A stretch of 64,000 bases of DNA from an uncultured Victivallales bacterium (GTDB lineage Bacteria > Verrucomicrobiota > Lentisphaeria > Oligosphaerales > JAFGRS01). The stretch covers positions 1 through 64,000 of the forward strand of contig CAILUI010000318.1 in assembly GCA_903837355.1 (NCBI GenBank), in the 5' to 3' direction. The first letter of the stretch is position 1; each line of letters starts with the position of its first letter. The position numbers and the translations under genes were made by a program. Positions 9,723 to 19,417 of the stretch are shown here, one piece after another. The notes under the pieces are model-generated. The model saw only the letters and a list, made by a program, of their open reading frames with translations, was not told the DNA's origin and ran no database searches.

Positions 9723-9738
9723 CGCGACGGCCGTCGCG
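9723..9738. other. Perfect 16-bp palindrome
   Basis: CGCGACGGCCGTCGCG lies 33 bases after the leucine-rich gene and 126 bases before the next ATG. It could be an operator or an attenuation hairpin; nothing else supports a role. Confidence 0.35.
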
Positions 9739-9864
9739 ATGCCTGCCCCCCGGATGCCACCGCCGCCCGAGCCCGAAGCGCGGCCAGACTCCCGGGGCAT
9801 GGAACACAGCCGCCGGAGGCAGGGTCAAAAAACACTCCAAAAGGACACCAAGACAGGGCATCTT

Positions 9865-12843
9865 ATGAAATCCCGGATTCAACTGGCAGGTACGGCCATT
9901 GCGCTGCTCTCCATGGCACTGAGTGCCAGGTCGGCAACCGTCACGGTCTCAGCACCCTATGGTCCGCCGACGACCGCGAACACCTGGCAGCAGTTCACCA
10001 TTCCCCTGACCGCGGCGGCGTTCGGCACCGATGCCGCCACCTTCACTGACATCATGAGCAGTGTGACGCGCTTCCGCATCCGTACAGAGATGCGCGACGG
10101 CACGGACGCCGGCAACCTTGACGACGTCGCGATCGGTGGTCTCTATAGCGCCACCTTCGACAGCGGCCCGGATGGCTGGAGTGCCAGCGGCGATGGCACC
10201 CTGGCATGGATCGCCACGGGCGGACACTCGGGCGGCTACGTGCGCATCAGTGACTGGGCCAGTGGCGACTGGCACTACGGGCTCGCGCCAGATACGTGGC
10301 TGGGCGACTGGAGCGCTATCAGCGGCACCTCCATCAGTTTCTGGTTCATGACCAACTACCCCGACTACGCCGCGGTGGTTGAGATCAGCGGTGGTGGCAG
10401 CGTTCAGCAGCTATCGCTGGTCAGCTCGGCCTACTCGGTCCGGCCGGAGCGAACCGCGCTGATGACGGTGGGCATCAGCCAGGGGCGCACCGTAGCAACC
10501 AGTGTTACGCTCTCAAGCTCAAGCACATCCGCCTTCACGGTCCCGGCGTCGGTCACCATCCCCGCCGGGGAGCGTACGATCACATTCGAGGCCACGGCCG
10601 GAGCCACAGCGGGTACATCCTCCACGATCACTGCGACCGCCAGCGGCTACGCCTCCTCGCGGGTGACGCTGCAAGTGGTGGACGCCGTGTGGCAGTTGGT
10701 CTTTCATGCCGGCAGTGGGGGAACGTTGTCGTCAGGAAGCGAGAGCGGGAAGATGTCCGTCTCGCAGACAGTGACCGACGGCCAGAGCAGCGCCGCAGTC
10801 ACGGCCGTCCCGACGACGGGCTACGTCTTCTCGGGATGGACCCGCAGTGGGGGGACCTACTCCGCACTGAACCCGCTGACCGTCGCCAACGTCACCGCTG
10901 ACCTGACCCTTGCCGCGCTCTTCGAACCGGCGCTCTTCACGTTGACCTATCTGGCCGGCGAACACGGTTCCGTCGGCGAGCCGGCCCTGCAAACGGTCCG
11001 CTACGGTAGCGACGGCATAGCGGTGCTCGCGGAAGCGGCCGACGCCTTCTATTTCGTGCGCTGGAGTGATGGCAGGACAGACAACCCGCGCCTTGATGCC
11101 GACGTGGCCGCCGACCTGACGGTGACGGCCCTCTTCGAGGCCTGCGACACGAGCCCAGACAGCCTGGCTTTCGCGACGCAGGAGGGCGTGGCCCGAAGCA
11201 CATGGGTAGTATCGAACCACGTCCTCGTGACGGGCGTGTCCTGCACGGTACCCCTCGCCGTTACCGGCGGCGAGTATAGCCTCGACTCCGGGCCGTGGAC
11301 GACAGTGCCCGGAACCGTGAATAACGGCCAGGAGATCAGACTGCGCCAGACATCAGCACCGGAGTGGGCAACCTCGACCCAATGCCTGGTAGACCTTGGG
11401 GACGGGTCGGCTATGTGGACGGTCACGACCGAGAGCTGTCGCCGGCACGCGGCCGATCAGAACGCCGACGGCATCATCCAACTCAGTCCCGAACTGACCC
11501 GCCTGATCCAGTTCTACAATCACCGGGGTTACCACTGCCAGGCCGGCAGCGAGGACGGCTACGCTCCCGGGCCGGCTGGCGCCGCCTCCGACGACACCGC
11601 CTGCGGTCCCCACCAGGCTGACCAGAACGGCGACTGGGAGATCGAGCTCTCGCCGGACCTGACCCGCCTGATCCAGTTCTACAACAGTGGCGGTTACCAT
11701 TGCGCCACGGGCACCGAGGACGGTTACGCGCCTACGGTTGGTGCCCGCAAGGCCGTGGCCAAGCCGGGAACGCTGTCGGCGTCCCGGAGCGTGCGCCCGT
11801 CGCTGACCAGCGACGGAGCGCTCGAGGTGTCGGTCGCTCTTAGCCACAGCCAGCCACTGGCCCTTACCAGCCTGCTGGTCCAGGAGAGCCTGCCCCCGGG
11901 CTGGAAGTTCGTAGCGCTTCAGGGGCTCCAGACGCCAGCTATCAAACCCCGTCCTGGAGATGGGGGAGTGCTCAGTTTTGCCTGGGTTTCCATGCCCGCG
12001 GAGTGGCCCGTACGGCTGACCTACCGCATCATCCCTGGGGGTGCGACGCGGAGCACGGTTCAGAGCATCCGTGGGCACGCCTTGTGGCGCGAGGCCGCAG
12101 GAGAGAAAGGGGGCGACATCCCGACCGCCGCGATCTCACCGACAACACCAATCCCGGCGGTGGGCCAGTTTGCGGGGTGCGTCGACGCGGCAGACGTAAG
12201 CAGCGGGCGAGGCCTCTGGGACCTGAGCGGCACCTACGCGGCCATCGTGGCCGGCAGACCGCTGCTGCTGAACCTGGTACACGAGAGTACCGGCAAACTG
12301 TCGGGGCTGGCAACGTATACAGTGGCTGACGGTACGGCTGTCGCCATGCCCATCAGAGGCGCTGTGGACGGCACTGCCGGCAGCATCGCGCTGGCGGGGA
12401 CGCTCAAAGGTGCAGATCCGGCACGGGTCATCGCCGTGTCTCTGGCCCTCAACCTGACCGTGGACACTGCCAACCGCCGCCTCACTGGCCCCCTGACCGG
12501 CAGCGTCCGCAACCACGGTACGACCACGCCGATAAGGGAGGACCTGGCGCTACCCATCCCCCTACCCATGGACGGCAGTTGGACGCTGCGCCTCCAACTC
12601 GCCCAGGCTGGGGCAACCGTCACCGGAACGGCGCTGCTGACGCTCTCAAACGGGGTCGGCTATGCCCTGCGGGTACAGGGGAAAGCGGCTGGCGCCAGCG
12701 CCGTGTTGGGTCTTTCCGGTGCCCCCGCCGAGCCGCTGGCCAGAGCGCTCAGGTGCAGTACCACCATCACGCCACTGACCGGCGGTTCGGCCCGCCTGGA
12801 GCGTCTTTCGTTCAAGGGTTACGGACAGACGGTGGAGTGGTAA
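9865..12843 (+). CDS. Large secreted protein: B-repeats, dockerin-like doublet, shared C-terminal domain
   Basis: The 992-residue protein has a signal peptide (MKSRIQLAG...SARSA). An N-terminal sandwich-like region (about 25-180) is followed by a beta-rich linker, two divergent InlB-type B-repeats (about 276-425), a beta module, then two 42-residue dockerin-like units (D-Q-N-x-D calcium-loop-like start, LIQFYN, GYHC, EDGYAP) at 11446-11571 and 11611-11736. Residues 769-992 form a domain also found at the end of the 26519 gene, closing with GYGQTVEW. It is most likely an extracellular structural or adhesion protein; no catalytic motif is visible. The start was set at the ATG of the signal peptide; an upstream ATG at 9739 gives a charged leader that is not signal-like. 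Confidence 0.8.
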   Translation: MKSRIQLAGTAIALLSMALSARSATVTVSAPYGPPTTANTWQQFTIPLTAAAFGTDAATFTDIMSSVTRFRIRTEMRDGTDAGNLDDVAIGGLYSATFDSGPDGWSASGDGTLAWIATGGHSGGYVRISDWASGDWHYGLAPDTWLGDWSAISGTSISFWFMTNYPDYAAVVEISGGGSVQQLSLVSSAYSVRPERTALMTVGISQGRTVATSVTLSSSSTSAFTVPASVTIPAGERTITFEATAGATAGTSSTITATASGYASSRVTLQVVDAVWQLVFHAGSGGTLSSGSESGKMSVSQTVTDGQSSAAVTAVPTTGYVFSGWTRSGGTYSALNPLTVANVTADLTLAALFEPALFTLTYLAGEHGSVGEPALQTVRYGSDGIAVLAEAADAFYFVRWSDGRTDNPRLDADVAADLTVTALFEACDTSPDSLAFATQEGVARSTWVVSNHVLVTGVSCTVPLAVTGGEYSLDSGPWTTVPGTVNNGQEIRLRQTSAPEWATSTQCLVDLGDGSAMWTVTTESCRRHAADQNADGIIQLSPELTRLIQFYNHRGYHCQAGSEDGYAPGPAGAASDDTACGPHQADQNGDWEIELSPDLTRLIQFYNSGGYHCATGTEDGYAPTVGARKAVAKPGTLSASRSVRPSLTSDGALEVSVALSHSQPLALTSLLVQESLPPGWKFVALQGLQTPAIKPRPGDGGVLSFAWVSMPAEWPVRLTYRIIPGGATRSTVQSIRGHALWREAAGEKGGDIPTAAISPTTPIPAVGQFAGCVDAADVSSGRGLWDLSGTYAAIVAGRPLLLNLVHESTGKLSGLATYTVADGTAVAMPIRGAVDGTAGSIALAGTLKGADPARVIAVSLALNLTVDTANRRLTGPLTGSVRNHGTTTPIREDLALPIPLPMDGSWTLRLQLAQAGATVTGTALLTLSNGVGYALRVQGKAAGASAVLGLSGAPAEPLARALRCSTTITPLTGGSARLERLSFKGYGQTVEW
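11446..11736 (+). repeat. Dockerin-like doublet
   Basis: Two 126-base units start 165 bases apart inside the preceding gene. Each encodes H-x-ADQN-x-D ... LSP-x-LTRLIQFYN-x-x-GYHC ... EDGYAP. The D-x-N-x-D loop resembles an EF-hand-like dockerin segment, while the GYHC cysteine and EDGYAP tail are not classical dockerin. Confidence 0.7.
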
Positions 12844-12896
12844 GTCCACCGGGCAGGTCCGGGGCCATCTGCCCCACCCCGGGGCCCGCTGCGGCC

Positions 12897-14864
12897 TCAG
12901 GGGTCCTTCGGCGCTGCGGGCTTTGCCTCATCCTCATGAACGACACGGCCGTCATCGCTATGGTCGCGGACCATGGAATCGAGGGTCTTGAACAGGTCCT
13001 TCACGTCGATGATACCACCGATGCTGAACCAGATCGTCGCCGGCACCGAAATGACGAAGAACAGCAGCAGGTAGAAGTGCCAGAAACTGGCCCACCAGGC
13101 ATCCGACGTGCCGACCGTGAAGTGGATGGCCGTGACCACGAAGAAGGTCAGGAACCAGGCCAGGTTCCAGATCAGCAGCCCCAGAGCCCAGATCCGGTCC
13201 GTGGCCGTGAAGTCATGGTCAATCCCGGTCAGCCGGAAGAGCAGGTTACGGCTCTTGGGTGCCCGAGCGACCTGATCGGCCCGAGCGTAGGCGCCGCGGC
13301 TCAGCATCTTGTCAAGGTTGAACACCTTCCCGCGGCCAGCCACCAGGGACACCACCACGTAGCTGAGGGCGGCTAGGAGCATCGCCAGCAGATACAGCCA
13401 CTGGTTGTCGAGCAGGAAGTGTGGCCAGTACTGCGGGATAACCAGGCTGGCGATGCCGAAGACCACGCCGACCACGAGAGCCACGTACGCCCCCGCCGTT
13501 GTGCCCCGCCGCCAGTACAGACCGCCAATGATGACCGCCCCCGCGCCGCCCAGCCAGATGGTACCGGTACCCGCGAAAAAGAAGAGGATCTTGGTGCTCT
13601 GCCGGAAGAGCAGACTGAACAGGAAGGAGAACACCGCGACGCCGACGATTGACCAGCGCAGGTAGCGAATGTGCTCCTGGGGACCCAGCGGCCGCTTGCG
13701 CAGGGGCATGTAGACGTCCTGAATGAAAATCGAGCCCCAGGAGTGCATGTACGTGTCGTGGCAGGTGAATGAGAAGAAGAGCATGGCGGTGGTCAGCAGT
13801 CCCTTGATGCCGATCGGCAGGATGTGCGCGATGGCCACCGGCACGGTCATCTGCTTGCGGATGGTTTCGCTGCTGATCCCCGACAGCACGCCGTCGATGG
13901 TAGCCTTGGTGCTGGCGAACTCCGGCAGGGTCATCACCGTAAACCCAGCCAGTGACAGCATGATGACCATGACCGCCAGCGGCAGCCCCCGCCAGCCACC
14001 AATCACCCCGCCCATCCGGGCCTCGTGCGGAGACTTGGCCGCGCTCTGGAATCCCGAACTGCCCTGCCAGGACATGGAGTTGTACACCGCGCTGCAGATC
14101 CCAATCAGGAAGTACCAGATATTGAAGTCCTTCGCCCCGGAGGAGCGGTACGGGTTAAGCATCGAAGCGTCGGCCGGCGCGGTGCTGAGGGCGTTGACGA
14201 TCGTACCCCACGGGAACTGCAGGAGCAGAAAACCCGCGACCGCCAGGAAGGCAAAGCCGCAGAACATCCCCTGGAAGAACTCGGTAATCATCACCGAGAT
14301 CTGTCCGCCCTGGGTCACGAAAACCAGCGCCAGGGCCAGGTCCACTGCCATAATGGTGGCGAACATGTCAATGTTGAACGGCAAACCGGGAATCTGGAAG
14401 GTGTCGGGCAAGCCGCAGAAGTAGATGAAGAAGCGCGCCGCCACCGCCGGGAAAATCCCAAAGTTGACGATGCCACTGACCCAGCAGATGATCCCGGCGA
14501 AGACCCGGAACCGGCGGTCGTAGCGCATCTCAAAGAACTGGGCCAAGGTCAGCGCCCGGGTCTCACGGAACCGCCAGTAACACCAGCCGCTGAGCAGAAT
14601 GACGATGCCCACCGGAATGCTCATGAAGCCCCACCAGATCGGCGGCATCCCCACCTGGGAGTACATCTCAAACATGGCCACCAGGGAGATCACACCGGTG
14701 CCGCCCATCTGACCGGCGATGGTGAGCAGGTAGCGCCGGGCCAGACGGTTGGCCGAGAGGAAGTCGGCCACCCCCTTCATATGACGCGAGGAGCTCAAAC
14801 TGATGTAGCGCAACGCCACTACCGCAACGCCTACAATGGCCCAGTCTACCCAGCTCAGATTCAC
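12897..14864 (-). CDS. Sodium:solute symporter (SSS family)
   Basis: The 655-residue protein is mostly hydrophobic, with about 13-15 transmembrane segments in the LeuT-like SSS arrangement, beginning WVDWAIVGVAVVALRYISLSS and a Gly-rich segment QMGGTGVIS near residue 55. SSS carriers import sugars, amino acids or carboxylates with Na+. Its neighbours (oxidoreductase, nitrilase, phosphodiester glycosidase) point to an organic solute from glycan or amide breakdown, but the substrate is open. The start is GTG at 14864, with AGGAG 9 bases upstream. It converges on the preceding surface-protein gene with a 53-base gap that contains a small GGGGC/GCCCC hairpin. Confidence 0.9.
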   Translation of the reverse strand: MNLSWVDWAIVGVAVVALRYISLSSSRHMKGVADFLSANRLARRYLLTIAGQMGGTGVISLVAMFEMYSQVGMPPIWWGFMSIPVGIVILLSGWCYWRFRETRALTLAQFFEMRYDRRFRVFAGIICWVSGIVNFGIFPAVAARFFIYFCGLPDTFQIPGLPFNIDMFATIMAVDLALALVFVTQGGQISVMITEFFQGMFCGFAFLAVAGFLLLQFPWGTIVNALSTAPADASMLNPYRSSGAKDFNIWYFLIGICSAVYNSMSWQGSSGFQSAAKSPHEARMGGVIGGWRGLPLAVMVIMLSLAGFTVMTLPEFASTKATIDGVLSGISSETIRKQMTVPVAIAHILPIGIKGLLTTAMLFFSFTCHDTYMHSWGSIFIQDVYMPLRKRPLGPQEHIRYLRWSIVGVAVFSFLFSLLFRQSTKILFFFAGTGTIWLGGAGAVIIGGLYWRRGTTAGAYVALVVGVVFGIASLVIPQYWPHFLLDNQWLYLLAMLLAALSYVVVSLVAGRGKVFNLDKMLSRGAYARADQVARAPKSRNLLFRLTGIDHDFTATDRIWALGLLIWNLAWFLTFFVVTAIHFTVGTSDAWWASFWHFYLLLFFVISVPATIWFSIGGIIDVKDLFKTLDSMVRDHSDDGRVVHEDEAKPAAPKDP

Positions 14865-15142
14865 GACAGAGGACTCCTATTCCCGGGGCGTTCCGGCAGA
14901 CGGCGCGGCACGCCAGCGCACACAGGGAAGCGACGATCCAGACGGGCGTCGTTCCCACCTTTGGTGCAGGCACCTCGTGACGCCGGTACCTTACAACCTA
15001 ACCTTCCGCATCGCCATCCGTCCCGACCCTGCCGTTTGGCCAGTCACTGGCGGGGGTCACGGCGCACTCGTTGGCGCGGCCTGGTTGAAGGCGCCGCCGC
15101 AGCCTGTGCGCCGTCCGCACGTGCTCTGCCAGACCGGCGTCC

Positions 15143-16468
15143 TCAGCCTAAACGCAGCCGACGCAAGGCCTCTGGACTCTCGGCAACGAAGGCCCCGTAG
15201 AGGTGCGGCCGCCGTTGCCGCCAGTTGACCTCACGGAAGCAAAGCCCATTCCACTTGCGGTAGCCGTCAGCGTACGGCACGGCGGCCACGATGTGGGGGT
15301 GCGTGCCGTCGTTCCAGGCCAGGACGCTGCCGCTGCGATCGATGATGCAGCTGCCGACCGTAGTGTTGCGCGCAATCACCATGCACAACTGGTTGTCCAT
15401 GGCACGAGTGCGCTGAATGCAACGCCAGCGTTCGTCGTCAAAGGTCGGATCGCCGCGGGACCAGGGGGCGGCACGATGGTCGCCCATGATCGGTAACACC
15501 AGGAAATCGGCCCCGTTGAGACCGACCATGCGCGCGGACTCGGCCGCCGAGGAATCCATGCAGATGTTGCAGCCCAGGCGTCCGGCAGCCGTGTCGAAGA
15601 CGGGGAATCCCGCCCCCGGCAGTACGCCGGAGATGGCCTCGGTCGAGGCCAGGTGGACCTTGCGGTAGACGCCGGCCAGGGCGCCGTCAGCATCCAGTAC
15701 GACGGCGCTGTTGAAGACGGCGTCGCCGTCACGCTCCAACAGTCCGATGACGATGACGGCAGCGTAGCGCCGGGCGATCTCTGCGAAACGCTCCGTTTCG
15801 CGCCCTGGAACCGCGACCGCGTGGTCGAGGGCCTGGCCTGGCACATGCCACTGCAGGCAGATCTCGGGCAGGGCCAGCAGGCGCGCGCCGTCCACGGCGC
15901 AGGCGGCCTCCGTCAGGCCGGCGTAGAACGCCGTGCGCGCCGCGACGCTGCGGTGCTCATGGTGGGCGCAGTCCTGGGTGCCGGTCACGACGGCGACGCG
16001 CAGGGGGGGACGGCTGGCATGTGGCCCACAGTCGGTCACCACCGGCACGGTCCAACACACCGTCCCGGCTACCGCCCAGCGCAGCGTCGCGCGCACGGTC
16101 AGCGTCTCACTGCAGCCCGGCGGAGCCGTAAACGTGCCCGCAAAGCACGCCCGCCCAGGGCGGTACTCGGCGCAGACGTACTCCCAGTCGAGTTGGGTTC
16201 CCGGGTTGGACACGTCCGCCGCAATCGCCCCCCACAACGCATGGCCCACCAGCATGTCCGCCGGCGTCTGGAGACCCCCGAAGTCCCCCTGCCACTCGAG
16301 GCGGTAATCGTGACCGGCAACGATGCCGACGTAGACGAACTGCCAGCCCCCGCAACACGTCCGCGTACCGTTGGCCGCACTGACCGCGCTCATGCCCTCT
16401 CGCCTTGAGACCGGCGCCGCCGCGGGATGCGCCGACCAGGGCTCCAACCGACACAGAGTTACCGCCAT
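15143..16468 (-). CDS. Carbon-nitrogen hydrolase (nitrilase superfamily) with N-terminal beta domain
   Basis: The C-terminal half carries the nitrilase triad: Glu202 (LLALPE), Lys270 (YRKVH) and Cys303 (GCNICMD), counted from the ATG at 16468. Enzymes of this fold hydrolyse amides, carbamoyl compounds or nitriles. The N-terminal 150 residues (CCGGWQF...HDYRLEW...DWEYV) look like a beta-sandwich domain and are an addition to the usual 270-300-residue enzyme. The open frame extends to 16552; a further start at 16393 would cut into the N-terminal domain. No clear export signal was seen with the chosen start. It is divergent from the phosphodiester glycosidase gene, with a 110-base shared promoter region. 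Confidence 0.8.
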   Translation of the reverse strand: MAVTLCRLEPWSAHPAAAPVSRREGMSAVSAANGTRTCCGGWQFVYVGIVAGHDYRLEWQGDFGGLQTPADMLVGHALWGAIAADVSNPGTQLDWEYVCAEYRPGRACFAGTFTAPPGCSETLTVRATLRWAVAGTVCWTVPVVTDCGPHASRPPLRVAVVTGTQDCAHHEHRSVAARTAFYAGLTEAACAVDGARLLALPEICLQWHVPGQALDHAVAVPGRETERFAEIARRYAAVIVIGLLERDGDAVFNSAVVLDADGALAGVYRKVHLASTEAISGVLPGAGFPVFDTAAGRLGCNICMDSSAAESARMVGLNGADFLVLPIMGDHRAAPWSRGDPTFDDERWRCIQRTRAMDNQLCMVIARNTTVGSCIIDRSGSVLAWNDGTHPHIVAAVPYADGYRKWNGLCFREVNWRQRRPHLYGAFVAESPEALRRLRLG

Positions 16469-16578
16469 GGAACACCCCGCTGCCGCCGCCGTGCAGACCG
16501 CTGCCGCCACGGCTAGATTGCTGTGGTCTCGTGGAACGTCCACTATACGCACGGCCCGCCGGGCCGCAAGGAGTCACC

Positions 16579-17502
16579 GTGCAGCGCTATCTCCGCCTGG
16601 CCTTCGGGGCCCTGCTCCTCAGCGCTGGCCGCCACGTCACCGGCGCCGCCACCGGACCGACGGCGGCCGTCCTCCGCCTGGAGCACGCGCCACGCGCCGG
16701 CGCCAAGTCGCTGCCGCCGTTGGTGTGCTGGTCGGAGGCGTGGCAGACGCCGCGCCCGGTCCGGTTCTACGTCCTGCGCGTGGATCTCCGTAGCCCGCTC
16801 TACGAGGTCTTCACCGTCGTCGGCGACGACCCGGATGGGGATGGTCCCGCCGAGGCGAAACTCGAGTCGCCCCAGGCCTTGGCGAACCGGCTGAACGCCG
16901 TCGCTGCCGTCAACGCCAACGCCTTCGCTCACCTGCCCACGGCGACCCCGGAGGAGCGCCAACAGGGCTGGTTTGCAGGAAAGCTCGTCGATGTTGCCGG
17001 CTTGGTGGCCGCGGACGGCGCCCTCCGCAGCCCGCCAGACAGCCCCCTGGCGAGCCTCTGGCTGGATCGCGACGGCGCGCCCCACGTGGGTGACGTACCG
17101 GACCCAACCCAGGCGCGGCAGGGCGTCTCCTCCTGGATCGACCGACTGCTCGCGGATGGCCAGGTGGTGGCCCGGCCCGAGACGCACCTGCACCCGCGCA
17201 CGCTGGTCGGCGTCGACGCTGAGGCGAAGGTCATGCTGCTCGTCGTGGCCGATGGTCGCCAGCAAGGCAACAGCGAGGGCATCTCGCTGCCTGAAGCCGC
17301 CGCTTTCATGAAGCAGCACGGCTGCCACAACGCCACCAACCTCGACGGCGGCGGCAGCAGCATCCTGCTCGCTCAGGAGAGCGACCCAGACGGAGTGCAT
17401 CTTGACATGTGCATCGTTAACCGGCCCTCCGCTGGCGCCCCGCGCCCCATCCCCGTCATGCTCGGAGTAAGGCTGCGGGCGGTGCCTTCCACGGGTCCGT
17501 GA
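16579..17502 (+). CDS. Secreted phosphodiester glycosidase family protein (NAGPA-like)
   Basis: The 307-residue protein has a short signal-like hydrophobic start (LAFGALLLSAG) and the family signature NLDGGGSS at 254-261, preceded by HPRTLVGVD (205-213). The domain is that of N-acetylglucosamine-1-phosphodiester alpha-N-acetylglucosaminidase and related bacterial exoproteins, some of which trim glycan phosphodiesters or act in exopolysaccharide metabolism. The start is GTG, with AAGGAG 5 bases upstream at 16568-16573; the longer frame to 16405 overlaps the divergent nitrilase gene and encodes a Pro/Arg-rich leader without signal features. The precise substrate is unknown. Confidence 0.82.
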   Translation: MQRYLRLAFGALLLSAGRHVTGAATGPTAAVLRLEHAPRAGAKSLPPLVCWSEAWQTPRPVRFYVLRVDLRSPLYEVFTVVGDDPDGDGPAEAKLESPQALANRLNAVAAVNANAFAHLPTATPEERQQGWFAGKLVDVAGLVAADGALRSPPDSPLASLWLDRDGAPHVGDVPDPTQARQGVSSWIDRLLADGQVVARPETHLHPRTLVGVDAEAKVMLLVVADGRQQGNSEGISLPEAAAFMKQHGCHNATNLDGGGSSILLAQESDPDGVHLDMCIVNRPSAGAPRPIPVMLGVRLRAVPSTGP

Positions 17503-17777
17503 GGTCCGTCCCAAGCGTCGGAGTGAGGGGCGAGGGGCGTCGACAAACAAGGCAGCCCGATTGGCCGCATGCCCACCTGAAGGACGCTGGACCCACGTAC
17601 GTAGCCTGTTTCTGGTACACCTGTTACGCAGTACTCGACGCGGGCAAATGGCCGGGTCGCCTGGCGCGTTGTACCTTGCCACTCAAGTGGGCAGGGGGAA
17701 GGCCGTGGCATCCAGGCCCGAGTCTGGCGACGTGACGTTTGTAGTATTGTAGTAACTGCAGGCGCACGGAGGATTCG

Positions 17778-19178
17778 ATGAAAACGCTCCTCACGATCTT
17801 GGTGGCATCCCTCCTCTCGCTGACTGCATACACCAGGCTGGAAGCCCAGGAGTCATTCCATGCAAGCGGACTGACTTCCCCGGCCAGAATGGAACCACAT
17901 CAGCAGGGCGTGGTGGAGGTGCATTTCGATCTGTTGCCGACATCAATGCGGTTCAATGCCCCGGCGTACCCGTGTATGGTCACGGAGAACGATATCCAGT
18001 ACAGCAACGGCTTTGCGGAAACGTATGACCCGAGACGTGACCCAAACGCAAAAGAGCCTTCCTTTGAACCGGGCTTCGATGATCTCAACGAGTATGCCCG
18101 CATGTGGGTTGAAAGCCAGAATGACGCGCGTATCGTCGTGCGCGTCCGCGGCGCCATGGTGTCAGACGAGGGAAAACGCATTGCGCACGCGGATATTCCC
18201 AGCGGTTCCCCGTATGGCAACGGAGACTGGGTGGATGAGTGGTATTACATCTACCCGGACGGCGTGCATACGAGACATGTGAAGATCTATACGGGCCTCG
18301 CCTGTCGCAGCCTCCCGTTCGGCTCTGATCGCGAACCTCCGCGCGTCATACACGAGTTCATGGAAGCGATGGTCTTGGGAAAGATGGGGCACGCACCGCA
18401 AGAGGACATCGAGAACGATGCCATAACGCTAATCAAGACGGTCGGTGACTACTCGGAAGACACTATCGCGGAGGGAAAGCCGAGGACATTTTCTTATACG
18501 CCCTACCCGCGTGATTTCGGCGAGTTCAGCACTGCCAACATTCTTGTGGTAAACTTGCAATCGCGCTATAAACCGTTCACTATCGCAGTGCCATATGGCA
18601 TCAGAACTCAGCCCTATAAGCGCGATAACCCGCTCATCGATGGCTTCCAGGTATGGGGAGGTGAACCGCCGCATACGAGTTATACTGTGCCACTCGCGCA
18701 CATGGTCAACTACGCGCATTACCGGAAGAACGAGAAGACTATTGAGCAGATCTACTTGTCCGGCATGATCGATTCGCAGGATCCAAGGAAGCAGTTAGTT
18801 CCGCTCGCATGGTCATGGATCGTACCCCCAAAGGCTATAATTCAAGGGGAGCATCAAGGCTACGAGATTCAGCACTACGATCCCGCGCAGAAGGCGTACG
18901 TATTCGACTGGAAACAAGATCAAGAGGAACTGGAATTTGAACTGATCGCCGACTCTGATTACTACGGCGTGGATTCGATGATCGTTAATCCGGCTCTTGT
19001 AGTAAAGCGCTGGGGAAAAGATAACCTTACCCTCAGGATGAATGATAAGACGATCAATCCGAGCAGGAACTTCCGTGTTGGGTACGAAGCAGGAGATGCT
19101 GGCATTAGTCTTATTGTCTGGCTCAAACTTGAATCAAAGGAATCCGTCAAAGTATCGCTACGCAAGGGCCAACATTGA
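17778..19178 (+). CDS. Secreted protein of unknown function, low GC
   Basis: The 466-residue product has a clear signal peptide (MKTLLTILVASLLSLTAYTRLEA, then QES). No catalytic motif was recognised. Conserved-looking stretches include EWYYIYPDGVHTRHVKIYTG (about 160-179) and several aromatic-rich beta-like segments, which suggest a beta-sandwich extracellular protein, perhaps carbohydrate-related, but that is a guess. Its base composition is close to even, clearly below its neighbours, and A/T-ending codons are common, which points to recent transfer. GGAGG stands 6 bases upstream of the ATG. It stands alone, 275 bases after the glycosidase gene and convergent with the ATP synthase operon. 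Confidence 0.75.
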   Translation: MKTLLTILVASLLSLTAYTRLEAQESFHASGLTSPARMEPHQQGVVEVHFDLLPTSMRFNAPAYPCMVTENDIQYSNGFAETYDPRRDPNAKEPSFEPGFDDLNEYARMWVESQNDARIVVRVRGAMVSDEGKRIAHADIPSGSPYGNGDWVDEWYYIYPDGVHTRHVKIYTGLACRSLPFGSDREPPRVIHEFMEAMVLGKMGHAPQEDIENDAITLIKTVGDYSEDTIAEGKPRTFSYTPYPRDFGEFSTANILVVNLQSRYKPFTIAVPYGIRTQPYKRDNPLIDGFQVWGGEPPHTSYTVPLAHMVNYAHYRKNEKTIEQIYLSGMIDSQDPRKQLVPLAWSWIVPPKAIIQGEHQGYEIQHYDPAQKAYVFDWKQDQEELEFELIADSDYYGVDSMIVNPALVVKRWGKDNLTLRMNDKTINPSRNFRVGYEAGDAGISLIVWLKLESKESVKVSLRKGQH

Positions 19179-19417
19179 CCTAAGACGAAGTAGAACCCGT
19201 CGATGGCAGATCCACAACGCCTGACCGTGCGTGGCAGCGAACGGCTCCGTATGGCGCTGAGTCTGGGGTGAGGGCAGGAAAGCAGTCCGCCCGCGACCGT
19301 GCGGGGAAGAGGGGGAAACTGTGTGGGCTTGGCTGAAACCGGGGAGGCCAGGCAACCATGGGCGGACGGAAGCCATGTTCCCGAGCCGCCCGGCGCGGGC
19401 CTGCAGCGTCGGCTTTG

